61,040 nucleotides of DNA from Desulfobacteraceae bacterium (GCA_003354055.1 PIVQ01000002.1:1-61040); one strand, 5' to 3'; shown: positions 35,486 through 45,219, counted from the first letter of the stretch. Numbers and translations are program-made. The notes: generated by a model from the letters alone, not told the origin.

Positions 35486-37624
35486 ATGAAAGTTGGCAAA
35501 ATATTATCTGTAATTCGTGAAGATGCGGGGATAAATCAAAAACAACTAGCAGAAAAAATGGAAATAAGCACGAGCCGTGTATCACGGATTGAATCGGAAA
35601 TCATACCTTTGGATGATAAAGAGTTGGATAAATATTTGAAAGCAGTATCCTCACCCAAAGCAAAGGACTTCTCTGATTATCTTAAACAAAAATGGAGTAA
35701 GACAATTAAGCCAGCTTTTTTTCATCCGAGCATTAAGCACCTACAACAGGCTGAAATGGGTCTGAATATGATTGACTCTTTGCAGAAAGAGATAGATTCA
35801 AACAGTGTGTTTTTCAGAGAACTTGAGATGCATGCAAACACTCTTAGAAGAGAAGTTGACTATCTATCATCCGTTGATCACACAATCGCTTGTATCGGTA
35901 GCATTGGCGTAGGTAAAACAACATCTATTTGTGGTTTTTCAAATTTAAAAGCTGACGGAAAACCAGTCTTACATACTGGTGGTGGTAGATCGACTGTATG
36001 TGAAGTTCAATTAAGGAAAGGCCCACAATATGGCATCTCTATAGAACCGCTTTCTGAAGATGAACTCTATAAATATATTTATGATTTTTGTGATTATCTT
36101 TTATCAATCTCAGCTAAAAAAAAAGATACTGAAAAATATATTGAAGCAGAAAATTTCAGCTTAAGTGTTGAGATTGAACGCTGCATAAGGAACATGGCAA
36201 AACTTGTTGTAAAACGTAAAAAAAATGAAACCGGGTATCAAAAAATTGATCTGGCTTTAGATTTACTGAATGAGTTGAAAAACAATGGGAATTTGGAAGA
36301 TAGTAAACTCGGAGATGAGTTTAAAATTCAAGTTCTTTTGAGATTGAATATTGACAGCAGAAAAAAGATGGAGGTTTGGTATTCTGCTGATACTGATGGT
36401 GACCCTCATGTGTGGCTTCAGCAGAATTATTTTGCCATTAATCATGGCCGTCATTCAGATTTTGTAATCCCTAAAAAGATAACCATTAATATTCCTGAAC
36501 CAGTTTTAGGTTATCAGAAATTAAATCTATCGATTGTTGATACAAAAGGTGTTGATGACACAGCAAAACGAGAGGATCTCGAATCTCATTTGGGTGATGA
36601 GCGAGCTTTAACAGTATGTTGTTCCAGGTTTCTTGATGCTCCTGACGAGACGACCAAAACTTTAGTAGAAAGGGCTATTGAGTCAGGCATTAAGGACAGG
36701 TTAAATGATGAAATAATAATCATGGTTTTACCTCGCAGTGATGAAGCGATTAGCGTCAACACTTTCGATGGAGCCCCGATTGAAGATGAAGAAGAAGGAT
36801 ATCAAATACGTGAAGATGACATAAGATCTGATTTAATGAAATATGATCTCCGAGAACTTAAAATCTGCTTTTATAATGAAAAAAAGGACGATTCGGATGG
36901 AATTAAAAATTTTATTATTCAACGAGTAGTAGCTATTCGTAAAAATCATGAACGCCGTATTGAAGACGTTTCCAGAACCGTTAAAAAAGTTAAGGAAAAT
37001 GTCAATGATGCACAAGCTCAAGCCGCATACTCTGAAGTCCTAAAGACATTAACTGCCTGGATCAAGACTCATAAAGAAATCAGACCAATCGGCAAGGTAC
37101 ATACACGATTGACCGATACAATCCTCGATAAAGGGACCTACGCCTCAAGTGTTAGGGCATCCGTAAATAGGTATGGGAGTTGGTATAATTTAGATTACTA
37201 TTATCAAATTGGATTTGGTACAAGATCTGAAACTGTCAGTACAATATTTAAAATGCTATCTGACCTGTATTCAAATATTGATACAATGGAAGCTCGTGAA
37301 GATTTGAACCCTGCCCACGAGTTTCTATATGAGCTTAAACTATATTGTAAATCAGAAGCTGAGGATTTGTATAAAAATATCCAGGCCATTGGAAAAGAGA
37401 TTTTCCGAGAAAAACTTCAAAAAGGGGACGATCTGTGGAATGTGCTCCAAGACCGATGGGGTCAGGGACCAGGATATAAGGTAGAAATTTCTAAAACAAC
37501 TGATAATTGGTTTGATGAAGAAGAACAACAAAAAGCCCATGAATTAATTCAAAAGAGCGTAGCAAAATCATGGGCAAACTTACTTACTAAAATTGAAGAT
37601 CTGGCGAAAGGTATTTTTGAATAA
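35486..37624 (+). CDS. XRE-domain fused to a dynamin-like P-loop GTPase
   Basis: 712 residues. Residues 4-55 are a Cro/C1 helix-turn-helix (LSVIREDAGINQKQLAEKMEISTSRVSRIES). A large GTPase-like domain follows: G1 GSIGVGKTT (138-146) and G3 DTKGVDD (about 352), then long helices (about 480-712). Insertions between G1 and G3 are big, as in dynamin-like or GIMAP-like conflict GTPases. A DNA-binding head on such a GTPase suggests one protein that both represses its own promoter and executes a response. It is followed 39 nt later by a HEPN gene, probably in one transcript. Confidence 0.7.
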   Translation: MKVGKILSVIREDAGINQKQLAEKMEISTSRVSRIESEIIPLDDKELDKYLKAVSSPKAKDFSDYLKQKWSKTIKPAFFHPSIKHLQQAEMGLNMIDSLQKEIDSNSVFFRELEMHANTLRREVDYLSSVDHTIACIGSIGVGKTTSICGFSNLKADGKPVLHTGGGRSTVCEVQLRKGPQYGISIEPLSEDELYKYIYDFCDYLLSISAKKKDTEKYIEAENFSLSVEIERCIRNMAKLVVKRKKNETGYQKIDLALDLLNELKNNGNLEDSKLGDEFKIQVLLRLNIDSRKKMEVWYSADTDGDPHVWLQQNYFAINHGRHSDFVIPKKITINIPEPVLGYQKLNLSIVDTKGVDDTAKREDLESHLGDERALTVCCSRFLDAPDETTKTLVERAIESGIKDRLNDEIIIMVLPRSDEAISVNTFDGAPIEDEEEGYQIREDDIRSDLMKYDLRELKICFYNEKKDDSDGIKNFIIQRVVAIRKNHERRIEDVSRTVKKVKENVNDAQAQAAYSEVLKTLTAWIKTHKEIRPIGKVHTRLTDTILDKGTYASSVRASVNRYGSWYNLDYYYQIGFGTRSETVSTIFKMLSDLYSNIDTMEAREDLNPAHEFLYELKLYCKSEAEDLYKNIQAIGKEIFREKLQKGDDLWNVLQDRWGQGPGYKVEISKTTDNWFDEEEQQKAHELIQKSVAKSWANLLTKIEDLAKGIFE

Positions 37625-37663
37625 TACTGGGCCCTAAAACTTACTACCATGGAGGGTAAATGA

Positions 37664-38812
37664 ATGGAATTTCACATAGGGATTAATGATAACTACGAAT
37701 CAAATCTTTTCTTGCGGGCTTTGTGGTCTAATTTTAGGCAGCATTATGGAAAATTCGGATGGGAATTTATGCCACACAAGATAGGAAAAGAGAACCGCAT
37801 TTCTTTTGGCTTTTCTAATATAGGTGAGGTTGGCATTTATTACAAAAAGAAAGGCTGTATTGATAGACTTTATTTTGACACAAGCGAAGATTCTGCCACA
37901 GTTGAGGGGATTATTGTTAAGAGTCTTGATCAGTATAAAAAACCAAATCAGAAAACTCTGAAATCTAGCGTAAATGGGCTACATGAGGGAGCTTGTTTTT
38001 TAGGAGCTAATTTCAGAATACATCCGGCAGGCGAAAAAAAAACAAACATTTATGTCACAGTTCATGGCTTTGATGACAACGACATACAAGTAGAGCATTC
38101 AAAAAAATTAAGGGAGCTTTTAAGTTTCCTTGCTGTCGAAACAAACTTGCCTTTCTGGGGTGAAATGAACCTATTTGAGGATTTAGTGGTAGATCAAACT
38201 GAAGAGCATTTCAATTCTGATTTAGAGTGGATCGATGGATTAAACCTTAATGATGAAGGTAGTTTCATTGTTTCAAAAAATGGAAAAGATTTTATCGACT
38301 TTATTTTAGACAATCATGAAAAAAAAGAAAATTATCGAAATTTTATAAAAGCCTGCGAACTATTTAACAGAGGACGCATCTTTGATGCCAAAACAAACGA
38401 TTTGCATCTTAGCGACCCTGTAGAAATAGCATCCATTAATAGTGAAATTAGTAGCATTTTGTATATATCAGCTATAGAGTGCCTTGCGAGAATTAACAAA
38501 GAAAAAGAAAAAGCCTGTGACGCTTGTGGGCAAAAAATCTATTCAATTGCGAAAGGCGTTAACGATCTTATTGAAAAACACGGTGGCGTGGCCGTTAAAG
38601 AATATATTAAAAATTTTTATAGGAAACGTTCAAAGTTCTTACATGAAGGGTCTTTGTTTTCCGACTATAGTTATGGAGGAAGCTCTATCCCACTATTGGA
38701 CCCGCAGTCGTCGAGCGGCTGTCATTACCAAACGTCCTATCCAAATATTAATCTTAGAGAGTTTACAAGCTTCACGATTCGTCAAATTTTAAGAAAAGAG
38801 AATATCAAATAA
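37664..38812 (+). CDS. HEPN-domain protein, candidate RNase
   Basis: 382 residues. The C-terminal helical domain has RSKFLH (about 322-327), the Rx4H motif of HEPN RNases, preceded by YISAIECLARINKEK and a CDACGQ zinc-like pair. The N-terminal 200 residues are unrecognised, a layout like ApeA-type defence proteins. GGAGG lies before the ATG. Likely an RNA-cutting effector, with the adjacent GTPase as sensor or switch (inference). Confidence 0.65.
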   Translation: MEFHIGINDNYESNLFLRALWSNFRQHYGKFGWEFMPHKIGKENRISFGFSNIGEVGIYYKKKGCIDRLYFDTSEDSATVEGIIVKSLDQYKKPNQKTLKSSVNGLHEGACFLGANFRIHPAGEKKTNIYVTVHGFDDNDIQVEHSKKLRELLSFLAVETNLPFWGEMNLFEDLVVDQTEEHFNSDLEWIDGLNLNDEGSFIVSKNGKDFIDFILDNHEKKENYRNFIKACELFNRGRIFDAKTNDLHLSDPVEIASINSEISSILYISAIECLARINKEKEKACDACGQKIYSIAKGVNDLIEKHGGVAVKEYIKNFYRKRSKFLHEGSLFSDYSYGGSSIPLLDPQSSSGCHYQTSYPNINLREFTSFTIRQILRKENIK

Positions 38813-38880
38813 ACTTTGCCTTTATACCGATAATTTAGAAAAAACTATGGAATCAATTTTACGTAGAAAATAGGAGCAAG

Positions 38881-39798
38881 ATGAATCCTTTAACAGAGCA
38901 ACAAGTTAATTCTTTAATCGCATCAATAAAAGGGCATCAAATAGTTACTGAGTCTTTAGCAGAGCGCCTGAGAACCCCTGAAATTATAGATTCTTTCGAC
39001 AAATTTAATCACGAGTCTTGGTGTCTTTCCGTTGCTGGTGATTCTCTTGTACGACTGGGCCTTTTCATTGCTCAAAACTTTAATTTTGTCGAAACAATGG
39101 GCACAATTTCTGTCGCTCGTTACATATTTGAACTAAGCGTCTGGCTAAATCTATTCAAATTAGATACACGATACGGATTAGTTTATTATGCACAGTTGCT
39201 TGAAACGCAATATAAATATTGGAAAGATAATCGTGCACAAATTGACCGAGAAATAGAGTTGCTCCAATACTTCGAAAAGACTGAAAAAGATGCCCAAAAT
39301 GATGTTTTCAATCGAATCAAGGAACTTTCTGACCCTGAGGAACAAAAGGCACTACTGGCCAATGCAAAAGGGGGGTCTGATATCATTGATAAACATGCTT
39401 CCCGTCAATTTTCAATCTATGTTGAACAGGCAAAAATCAACGGATATGGATTTCAAGCCCATCTTTTGGAGGAGAAACTACTACCTCAAATTGAAAAATC
39501 GATTGCTGATATAGATTCTGAAAAAGCTCTTTTCGACACAACAGTTCAGCAGGACATAAAAGACTTGATTCCTAAACGGTGGCAGTGGCGTCAAATGGCA
39601 GGTAAGGTTAATTTGACGGATGAATATGACTATATCTATGCTTTCAGTAGCAAATTACTGCATGCCACACCAGCGAGCATCACAACCGACCAGAAGAACC
39701 TTGAGCTTGTTGAACTTGTAATATTTTTGAAATATATAGATGTGAAGATTATGGATCTAATTGAATTAGCCAATGAATATGCCCCTGTATCCGCCTAA
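38881..39798 (+). CDS. DUF5677-like helical protein
   Basis: 305 residues, helical. ISVARYIFELSVWLNLFKLD and the later YIYAFSSKLLHATPASI recall the Arg-x-x-x-Glu helix and terminal His of DUF5677, a HEPN relative. No Rx4H motif is present, so it may be inactive or a partner. AGGAG precedes the ATG by 5 nt. It closes the group that starts with the GTPase, before hairpin copy C. Confidence 0.5.
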   Translation: MNPLTEQQVNSLIASIKGHQIVTESLAERLRTPEIIDSFDKFNHESWCLSVAGDSLVRLGLFIAQNFNFVETMGTISVARYIFELSVWLNLFKLDTRYGLVYYAQLLETQYKYWKDNRAQIDREIELLQYFEKTEKDAQNDVFNRIKELSDPEEQKALLANAKGGSDIIDKHASRQFSIYVEQAKINGYGFQAHLLEEKLLPQIEKSIADIDSEKALFDTTVQQDIKDLIPKRWQWRQMAGKVNLTDEYDYIYAFSSKLLHATPASITTDQKNLELVELVIFLKYIDVKIMDLIELANEYAPVSA

Positions 39799-39806
39799 CA
39801 TTGTGA

Positions 39807-39845
39807 GCGTTATCACTGGTTAACTTTCTATAAGAAGTTAACCAG
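39807..39845 (+). repeat. GTTAAC hairpin family, copy C
   Basis: CTGGTTAACTT (39816-39826) pairs perfectly with AAGTTAACCAG (39835-39845) around an 8-nt loop. The preceding GCGTTATC is shared with copy A. It begins 8 nt after a stop codon. Confidence 0.75.
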
Positions 39846-39892
39846 GTCATGTGGGTACCTCGAACGGTCCTCTCGTTTTCAAAAAGTCCTTA

Positions 39893-39923
39893 TTGACAAT
39901 TCATCGAAAAATTAGGATATAAT
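39893..39923 (+). promoter_or_regulatory. Sigma-70-like promoter
   Basis: TTGACA (39893-39898) and TATAAT (39918-39923), spacer 19 nt, slightly long. It reads into the metalloenzyme gene at 39960, so this module has its own promoter. Confidence 0.5.
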
Positions 39924-39959
39924 TTCTAACTCTCAACCACTCATTCAAAGGTTGGATCT

Positions 39960-40874
39960 ATGAAACATAACACTCATATTTATATTGCTCTAAAATCTGT
40001 TGAATTTTTGTATGATGGCCTTATCAATTTTCATAGTACCAGTGGCACTGAAATTAAAGGCAAAAAAAGAACTAATGCAAGGAAGAAAGGGAAAACTCTT
40101 CAACGGCTGCTAAATTACCACAAAGATGAGGCTGCAGAAGCTAGCTGGGCTCCGGACGACCTTTTGCAGGATTATTCTTTTCATATTTTCAAGTTATTCA
40201 CTGCTGCTGAATTCACTGACTACCAGGACTTTGCAAAAGAAACCCATATTAAGAATTCAAAAGAATATTACCGGGCTTCTGGTGGAGGTGGTGGTATTTA
40301 TAGAATTGAGCATTTGGCAAGAGTTATCCAGAACATGATTAAATTCAGGGATTACAATGATAATTTTTCTATGAAACAAATCATGTATATGTTCTTTTTG
40401 CTTTCTCATTATGTCGTTGATCTGCATGTTCCGATGCATTGTGATATCCGGGATGATACGCCATCATATGAGAAGCCAAGTGGCGGTGTCTACTATAAAG
40501 ATTCCTGGCATGGTAAAATTGAAGGATATTGGGATGATGCCTGCACGCCTATCGCATTAGAAGAAGGCATTTTTGAACGTGAAAGAGCCCAGGATGAGAC
40601 GGAACCTAATTTTTTATCAGATAAAGTCACCTTTGATCTTGGTAATAAAAATCACATTGCAGAAATAAAAACCTATAATTTAAAAACCAGAGATTTGATA
40701 GATTTTCTAAAAAACATCTGCATTGATTCCAAAGAATGCAATTTCACTTTTTTCCCAATAGGAACTACTGACAGCTTTGATAAAGTTATTCTTGAGTCCG
40801 AAACAAGAGAAATTTTTTCAAAAGCAATGGGAAACTTGATCTCTATTTGGGTGAGTATATGGCCGGATGATTGA
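39960..40874 (+). CDS. S1/P1 nuclease or zinc phospholipase C-like protein
   Basis: 304 residues. The N-terminal MKHNTHIYIA, the WAPDDLLQDYSFH segment and FLLSHYVVDLHVPMHC (about 145-161) carry the His/Asp residues that bind the three-zinc centre of the phospholipase C/S1-P1 nuclease fold. Those enzymes are usually secreted, but no signal peptide is seen here, so it acts inside the cell. The expected reaction is phosphodiester cleavage of nucleic acid or phospholipid. It is a single-gene module between hairpin copies C and D with its own promoter. Confidence 0.6.
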   Translation: MKHNTHIYIALKSVEFLYDGLINFHSTSGTEIKGKKRTNARKKGKTLQRLLNYHKDEAAEASWAPDDLLQDYSFHIFKLFTAAEFTDYQDFAKETHIKNSKEYYRASGGGGGIYRIEHLARVIQNMIKFRDYNDNFSMKQIMYMFFLLSHYVVDLHVPMHCDIRDDTPSYEKPSGGVYYKDSWHGKIEGYWDDACTPIALEEGIFERERAQDETEPNFLSDKVTFDLGNKNHIAEIKTYNLKTRDLIDFLKNICIDSKECNFTFFPIGTTDSFDKVILESETREIFSKAMGNLISIWVSIWPDD

Positions 40875-40930
40875 AAGACGATCTAAAATCTATTCTTTTC
40901 AGGAATAGGCCGGTTTATATTGGCCGACCT

Positions 40931-40962
40931 ACTGGTTAACTATTCTCTCAAAGTTAACCAGT
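40931..40962 (+). repeat. GTTAAC hairpin family, copy D
   Basis: ACTGGTTAACT (40931-40941) pairs perfectly with AGTTAACCAGT (40952-40962), 10-nt loop. It separates the metalloenzyme gene from the AAA ATPase gene. Confidence 0.75.
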
Positions 40963-41125
40963 TTAAAAATTGTAATAATAATATTCCATGAAACCTTGAC
41001 AATAAAAATCTAATTAAATAGCTTAATTTAATTGGATTTCACTTCTACAATTTACATGAAAGAAGAAACTCTTTGTAAAATATGTATCACATTTTTTTAA
41101 CATTGATGAATTTTAAAGGGGAAAC

Positions 41126-42892
41126 ATGTCAATTTCGAAAACAGATATAATAGACGCCATTAACTCAATAAAATTCAGATTTGAAAAGCAGCCAACTGAA
41201 ATAGCTGATTTAGAATCCTTCGTCCCAATTGTTGATTTCAATAATCTTTCTGCATCGAATACACAAATAATTTATGGGCGGAATGGTACAGGCAAAACAC
41301 ACCTTTTGAAAGCTTTTTGCAGGTACTGTAAAAACAATTATACGAAAAACAAAATTTTACCCGTATATATTGATTTTAAAGAACTGCAGTTAGGTCCAGT
41401 ACTACCTGAAATTGAAGTGCATGATCTTATCATAAGATTCTATAAGCTCTTTATTAGAAAGATTATTGAACATTTGAAAGTATTTTCTGATGAGGTAATT
41501 ACCGTTTCTTTATTAGATAAAATTTTTAAAGGCGATAACCAGAAAAAGAAAAATGAAATCTCTATTAATTTCGATAAACTTGAATCATTGATCAATTTAT
41601 CAGAGATTGAAGAACTTACTCAAGAATATGTTAGAGAAATTGAGGTTGGAAAGGAAGGCTCAAGTAAAATATCTGGACAAACCATTTTATCTGGCTCGGT
41701 TTCTTTAATTAAACAAAAAGCTGAGATGTCATCTAAAATTGACCTATCGGCAGAAGAATTAGAGAAGCAAAAAGAAACCTTATCAATAGTTTATAAGGGA
41801 TTAGCTGTATTAGATTACAATCAGATTAGAAGCGAATTAGAAAATGTGATTGAAAAATGCGGTGCAAGAACAATAATTATATTGATTGACGAGTGGTCTT
41901 CCGTTAACCTTTCTATTCAGCCACTACTTGCAGAAATGATTCAAAAGACAATTGGCATTTCAAATAAAATTTTTCTTAAAATTGTTGCGCTCAAATTTTT
42001 TACAAATACAAGTTTAGCAATAGATTCTTCTCAAAGAATAGGATTACAAATAGGAATTGATTTGTCTCAGCTTGTTGATTTAGATCAATTGTTAAATATG
42101 ACAGCAAATGAACAAGCGATGAAAGATTTTCTAACGTTAGTTGCATTTAATCACATCTGCCTTGAAATACCTCGTCTAAAAACTGTCAGAATCGACAAAT
42201 TTGAATCTTTTTTATGCTCCCAAATATTTGAAAACGACAATGCCTATCATGAAATTATTAGAGCATCAGAAGGTAATCCTCGTGATTTTCTATCCATTCT
42301 TTCAAATTGCTGTAGCATCCTTACATTTAGACGCAAATCAAAAATTAATGAAAAAGATTCTATAAAAGTAGCAATGAATTTTTTCACTGAAAACAAAACG
42401 CCTGAAATTCAAAATAGTCAAGAAGCTAACTTGCTCTTCACCCAAATATTTCAAAGAGTCGTCCAAAACAAGCAAAAGCTTTTTTTGGTGAGTAGCAACG
42501 GGTCAATAATTGATGATAGATTAAGAGAACTCTGGCATTATAGATTTGTTCATATTGTTAGTGAGAACTATACTGTGCTTGATAAAAATGGCATGCCAAA
42601 TGAGTATAAAGTATATTCGATGGATTACGGAAAACTACTCTCACTGAAAATCGACGCGAAAGGTGAAAAAGTCGTAAAGATTATGAATAATGCTGCTATG
42701 ATAATTTCAGAGATTGCTGCTGACCGTATGACAGGCATTCTTGTTGAAATTTTGTTAGGTATAGTTCAGACTCCCCTAAAAAAATTTAGTGGAAAATTTC
42801 TTGTTTCACTCGAAGGAGAAGGAGTAGAGACCGCTAGTCTTAACAGTCCTGAATATCTTATTCAACATTGTGTGTTGGATGATCTTCTTTGA
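41126..42892 (+). CDS. AAA/ORC-CDC6-like P-loop ATPase
   Basis: 588 residues. Walker A GRNGTGKT (51-58), then PVYIDFKELQ, and Walker B IIILIDEW (about 250-257), with EGNPRDFLSIL as a sensor 2-like helix; the order is that of ORC/CDC6-type AAA ATPases. The C-terminal 150 residues look like winged helices. AAAGGGGA precedes the ATG. A single-gene module between hairpin copies D and E; the effector part is not obvious, so it may be a sensor-type defence ATPase. Confidence 0.65.
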   Translation: MSISKTDIIDAINSIKFRFEKQPTEIADLESFVPIVDFNNLSASNTQIIYGRNGTGKTHLLKAFCRYCKNNYTKNKILPVYIDFKELQLGPVLPEIEVHDLIIRFYKLFIRKIIEHLKVFSDEVITVSLLDKIFKGDNQKKKNEISINFDKLESLINLSEIEELTQEYVREIEVGKEGSSKISGQTILSGSVSLIKQKAEMSSKIDLSAEELEKQKETLSIVYKGLAVLDYNQIRSELENVIEKCGARTIIILIDEWSSVNLSIQPLLAEMIQKTIGISNKIFLKIVALKFFTNTSLAIDSSQRIGLQIGIDLSQLVDLDQLLNMTANEQAMKDFLTLVAFNHICLEIPRLKTVRIDKFESFLCSQIFENDNAYHEIIRASEGNPRDFLSILSNCCSILTFRRKSKINEKDSIKVAMNFFTENKTPEIQNSQEANLLFTQIFQRVVQNKQKLFLVSSNGSIIDDRLRELWHYRFVHIVSENYTVLDKNGMPNEYKVYSMDYGKLLSLKIDAKGEKVVKIMNNAAMIISEIAADRMTGILVEILLGIVQTPLKKFSGKFLVSLEGEGVETASLNSPEYLIQHCVLDDLL

Positions 42893-42968
42893 TTTTTCAA
42901 ATAGGGAAGAGTGCTATCAGGTCTGAAATTCAATGATTTGAAGCTGGGACGGATTTCTCAAAATCCAT

Positions 42969-43001
42969 TATATAGTTAACTTTTAGATGAAAGTTAACTA
43001 T
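42969..43001 (+). repeat. GTTAAC hairpin family, copy E
   Basis: TATAGTTAACTTT (42970-42982) pairs perfectly with AAAGTTAACTATA (42989-43001), loop 6 nt. The outer stem differs from copies C and D (TATAG/CTATA instead of ACTGG/CCAGT) but stays paired. It lies between the ATPase gene and the convergent DISARM-like operon. Confidence 0.75.
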
Positions 43002-43146
43002 AAATTTATTTTAATGCTAAAAACCGAAACTCAAATTATCAAGACTATTCAGTGTGAAAATCATCCTTTTAATTTCCATGGTTCACTCATTATTTCTAAA
43101 TTCGATTGTTTTCTTTATCCTTTTTAATATCTTCATCGAAAATAAA

Positions 43147-45207
43147 CTAAGCCGACAAGGTGACAAGCAATTGTTCCCTGGCACGGGTTATGGCCACATA
43201 CCTTTCACATCTTTTTAAATCTGATGCATTTTCGATATCATTCATAGGATCTTTTATATCTCCACAGGCCAGGCAGATCGCCCTAAATTCAAGGCCCTTT
43301 ATCCGCTGCATTGTTCCCATACGTATGCCAGGTTCATTTGCACCCGGATCAACCTCTCGGGGTTTGAGCCGAAATATTGTAAATCCAGTTTCGGTTAAAC
43401 TTGTAACGATTTGCTCCTTGTATGGGGTAATGCAAATTTCGTGGTCCTTTAATCCATTGTCCTCAATTAGAATTTGAACCCATGATACGATTGCCTCACA
43501 CTCATCTTTGATGGTTTTGCATTTCTCAATTAACGGATCTGGTCCTTTGAATACGGAGCGGTCACCTGTTATAGAGGCTGAACCACCGTCCAAATCATCA
43601 ATTTCAATGCCTTTAAGGACACCGTGGCTATAGATTCTAATCTGTTCGCTTGTTCGGTAATTGATTTTCAGCCTTCTTGATCTTCCCCGAATCTGGATCC
43701 CAGCCCGACTCATGGGGATTTTGGTTCGATAGATTCTTTGGTGGCCGTCTCCAACCGTACAAAGCGGATCACTGAACCCTTCATCAACAGGAGCAATTGA
43801 TTTTATCAATCGTAATGCTTCAAGACTGAAATCCTGTACTTCATCGACAAGGACATGTCTATAATTTCTAAAATTCCCCTGTTCAACAGCCAACCTTGCC
43901 TGGTGGACAACGCCTTCAAAGGTTAGTAAATTTCGTTTTTTCAGTTCTGTTTGAAACTCCTTTAATATGGGCCATATTGATTTTTTTTGTTTTCTAGAGA
44001 ATCGAGGCCTTCCGGATCGGACTGTTGTAAGATAGTCATCTTCATTATAAACACCATTTGCATCGACAATGAGCTGATACTCTTTGATGATCTCATCAAA
44101 GGCGACAGGTATCTCACCGATTAACGACAATTGAATTTGTTTCCAGATGGCATCATAATCGGAATTATCAACTATTTTGCCTTTCCATCCGGAATGCCAG
44201 CAGATCGTTCTTGCAAGGGCATGAAGGTTGGTCACTTCAATCCTTTTTGCAGCCTCTTTATCCATTCGCTGGATATAATCATTCAACGTGATCGATAAAT
44301 TTGTTGTAAATGTGGTAATCAAAATTTTATCATTCGGATCGCTTAGCTGATTGGCAAGATGCACAGCACGATGGAGCATTACAACGGTTTTTCCTGTCCC
44401 TGCAGAGCCATTTATATTCATTGGGCCTTTGGTCTGCCACTGGACAAGTTTTTTCTGGTAGGGATGTAGAAAAATTCTCCATTCCTCCAGCGAGGCCTCA
44501 AGAATTTCTTTCAGGTGCTCTTCTCCTTCAACAAGAACCAAGTCAAAACTTGCAGACTGCTTGATATTGGAAAAGTCGCCTGTTTCTTGCGGTGTGGCAT
44601 CCTCTTTATCAGTTGACAGTCCAAGCATCTCATTTAAGGCTTCATCTACGGTCATGCCGGAGGCAATACCCGTGAGCACATCTTTGCAATCGTTGGGTAG
44701 ATAGTCTATCAGGGCATCAAAAGCATCATCTGAATCAATGGCAAGTACCGCAGGGATTAATGGTTTAGGTACCCCTGCCGTGAACAAGTCATCTTCAGAC
44801 AAATCGGTAAGAAAATAATTGTTTTCTTCCACCGGAGAAGGTTCTTGGACTTTGGCTTTGGATTCCATTTCTGCAATATCAAAGAGTTGAAAGACACCTG
44901 TTTTAGGGTGAACTTCAAATTTTTTATTCTTTGCCCAATCATAGGCTTTATCGTGCGCATCAATATGCACAAGCAAGTAGGTGTCCCCTTTATCCGGCGC
45001 AATAATGATAGCCCTATAGGCTGAAGGCAGATTTGCCCCCCTTACTTTATGGTCGGCCATTGTCTCCTTAAGTGAGTGGAGATGCAATGCCGGATCTGTC
45101 GGGTCTTTTTGGAAAATATCTATAAACTCAGCAACTTTTTTTTGAACCTTTGCCGGTAATTTATTAAAATACTTCAACACATTTTTATGCAGCATCAATT
45201 GAGCCAT
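43147..45207 (-). CDS. UvrD-type helicase with RelE/ParE-like N-terminal domain
   Basis: 686 residues. Residues 1-95 resemble RelE/ParE toxins (MLHKNVLKYFNKLPAKVQKKVAEFID..LHSLKE..HKVRGANLPSAYRAIII..LLVHIDAHDKAYDWAK). After a linker comes a superfamily 1 helicase: Walker A GSAGTGKT (about 267-274), LVDEVQD as motif II, and YVAITRAREQL as motif VI. It would unwind DNA 3' to 5'; the RelE-like head may bind or cut RNA, or serve as a docking fold. Last gene of the operon, 12 nt after the giant helicase, with AAGGA upstream. Confidence 0.85.
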   Translation of the reverse strand: MAQLMLHKNVLKYFNKLPAKVQKKVAEFIDIFQKDPTDPALHLHSLKETMADHKVRGANLPSAYRAIIIAPDKGDTYLLVHIDAHDKAYDWAKNKKFEVHPKTGVFQLFDIAEMESKAKVQEPSPVEENNYFLTDLSEDDLFTAGVPKPLIPAVLAIDSDDAFDALIDYLPNDCKDVLTGIASGMTVDEALNEMLGLSTDKEDATPQETGDFSNIKQSASFDLVLVEGEEHLKEILEASLEEWRIFLHPYQKKLVQWQTKGPMNINGSAGTGKTVVMLHRAVHLANQLSDPNDKILITTFTTNLSITLNDYIQRMDKEAAKRIEVTNLHALARTICWHSGWKGKIVDNSDYDAIWKQIQLSLIGEIPVAFDEIIKEYQLIVDANGVYNEDDYLTTVRSGRPRFSRKQKKSIWPILKEFQTELKKRNLLTFEGVVHQARLAVEQGNFRNYRHVLVDEVQDFSLEALRLIKSIAPVDEGFSDPLCTVGDGHQRIYRTKIPMSRAGIQIRGRSRRLKINYRTSEQIRIYSHGVLKGIEIDDLDGGSASITGDRSVFKGPDPLIEKCKTIKDECEAIVSWVQILIEDNGLKDHEICITPYKEQIVTSLTETGFTIFRLKPREVDPGANEPGIRMGTMQRIKGLEFRAICLACGDIKDPMNDIENASDLKRCERYVAITRAREQLLVTLSA

Positions 45208-45219
45208 ACTGAATAATCC

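Noticed and set aside
32138..43001. Calling the GTTAAC hairpins integron attC sites
   Set aside because: The GTTRRRY/RYYYAAC core rule is not met (GTTAAC is itself a palindrome) and no integron integrase is in the window.
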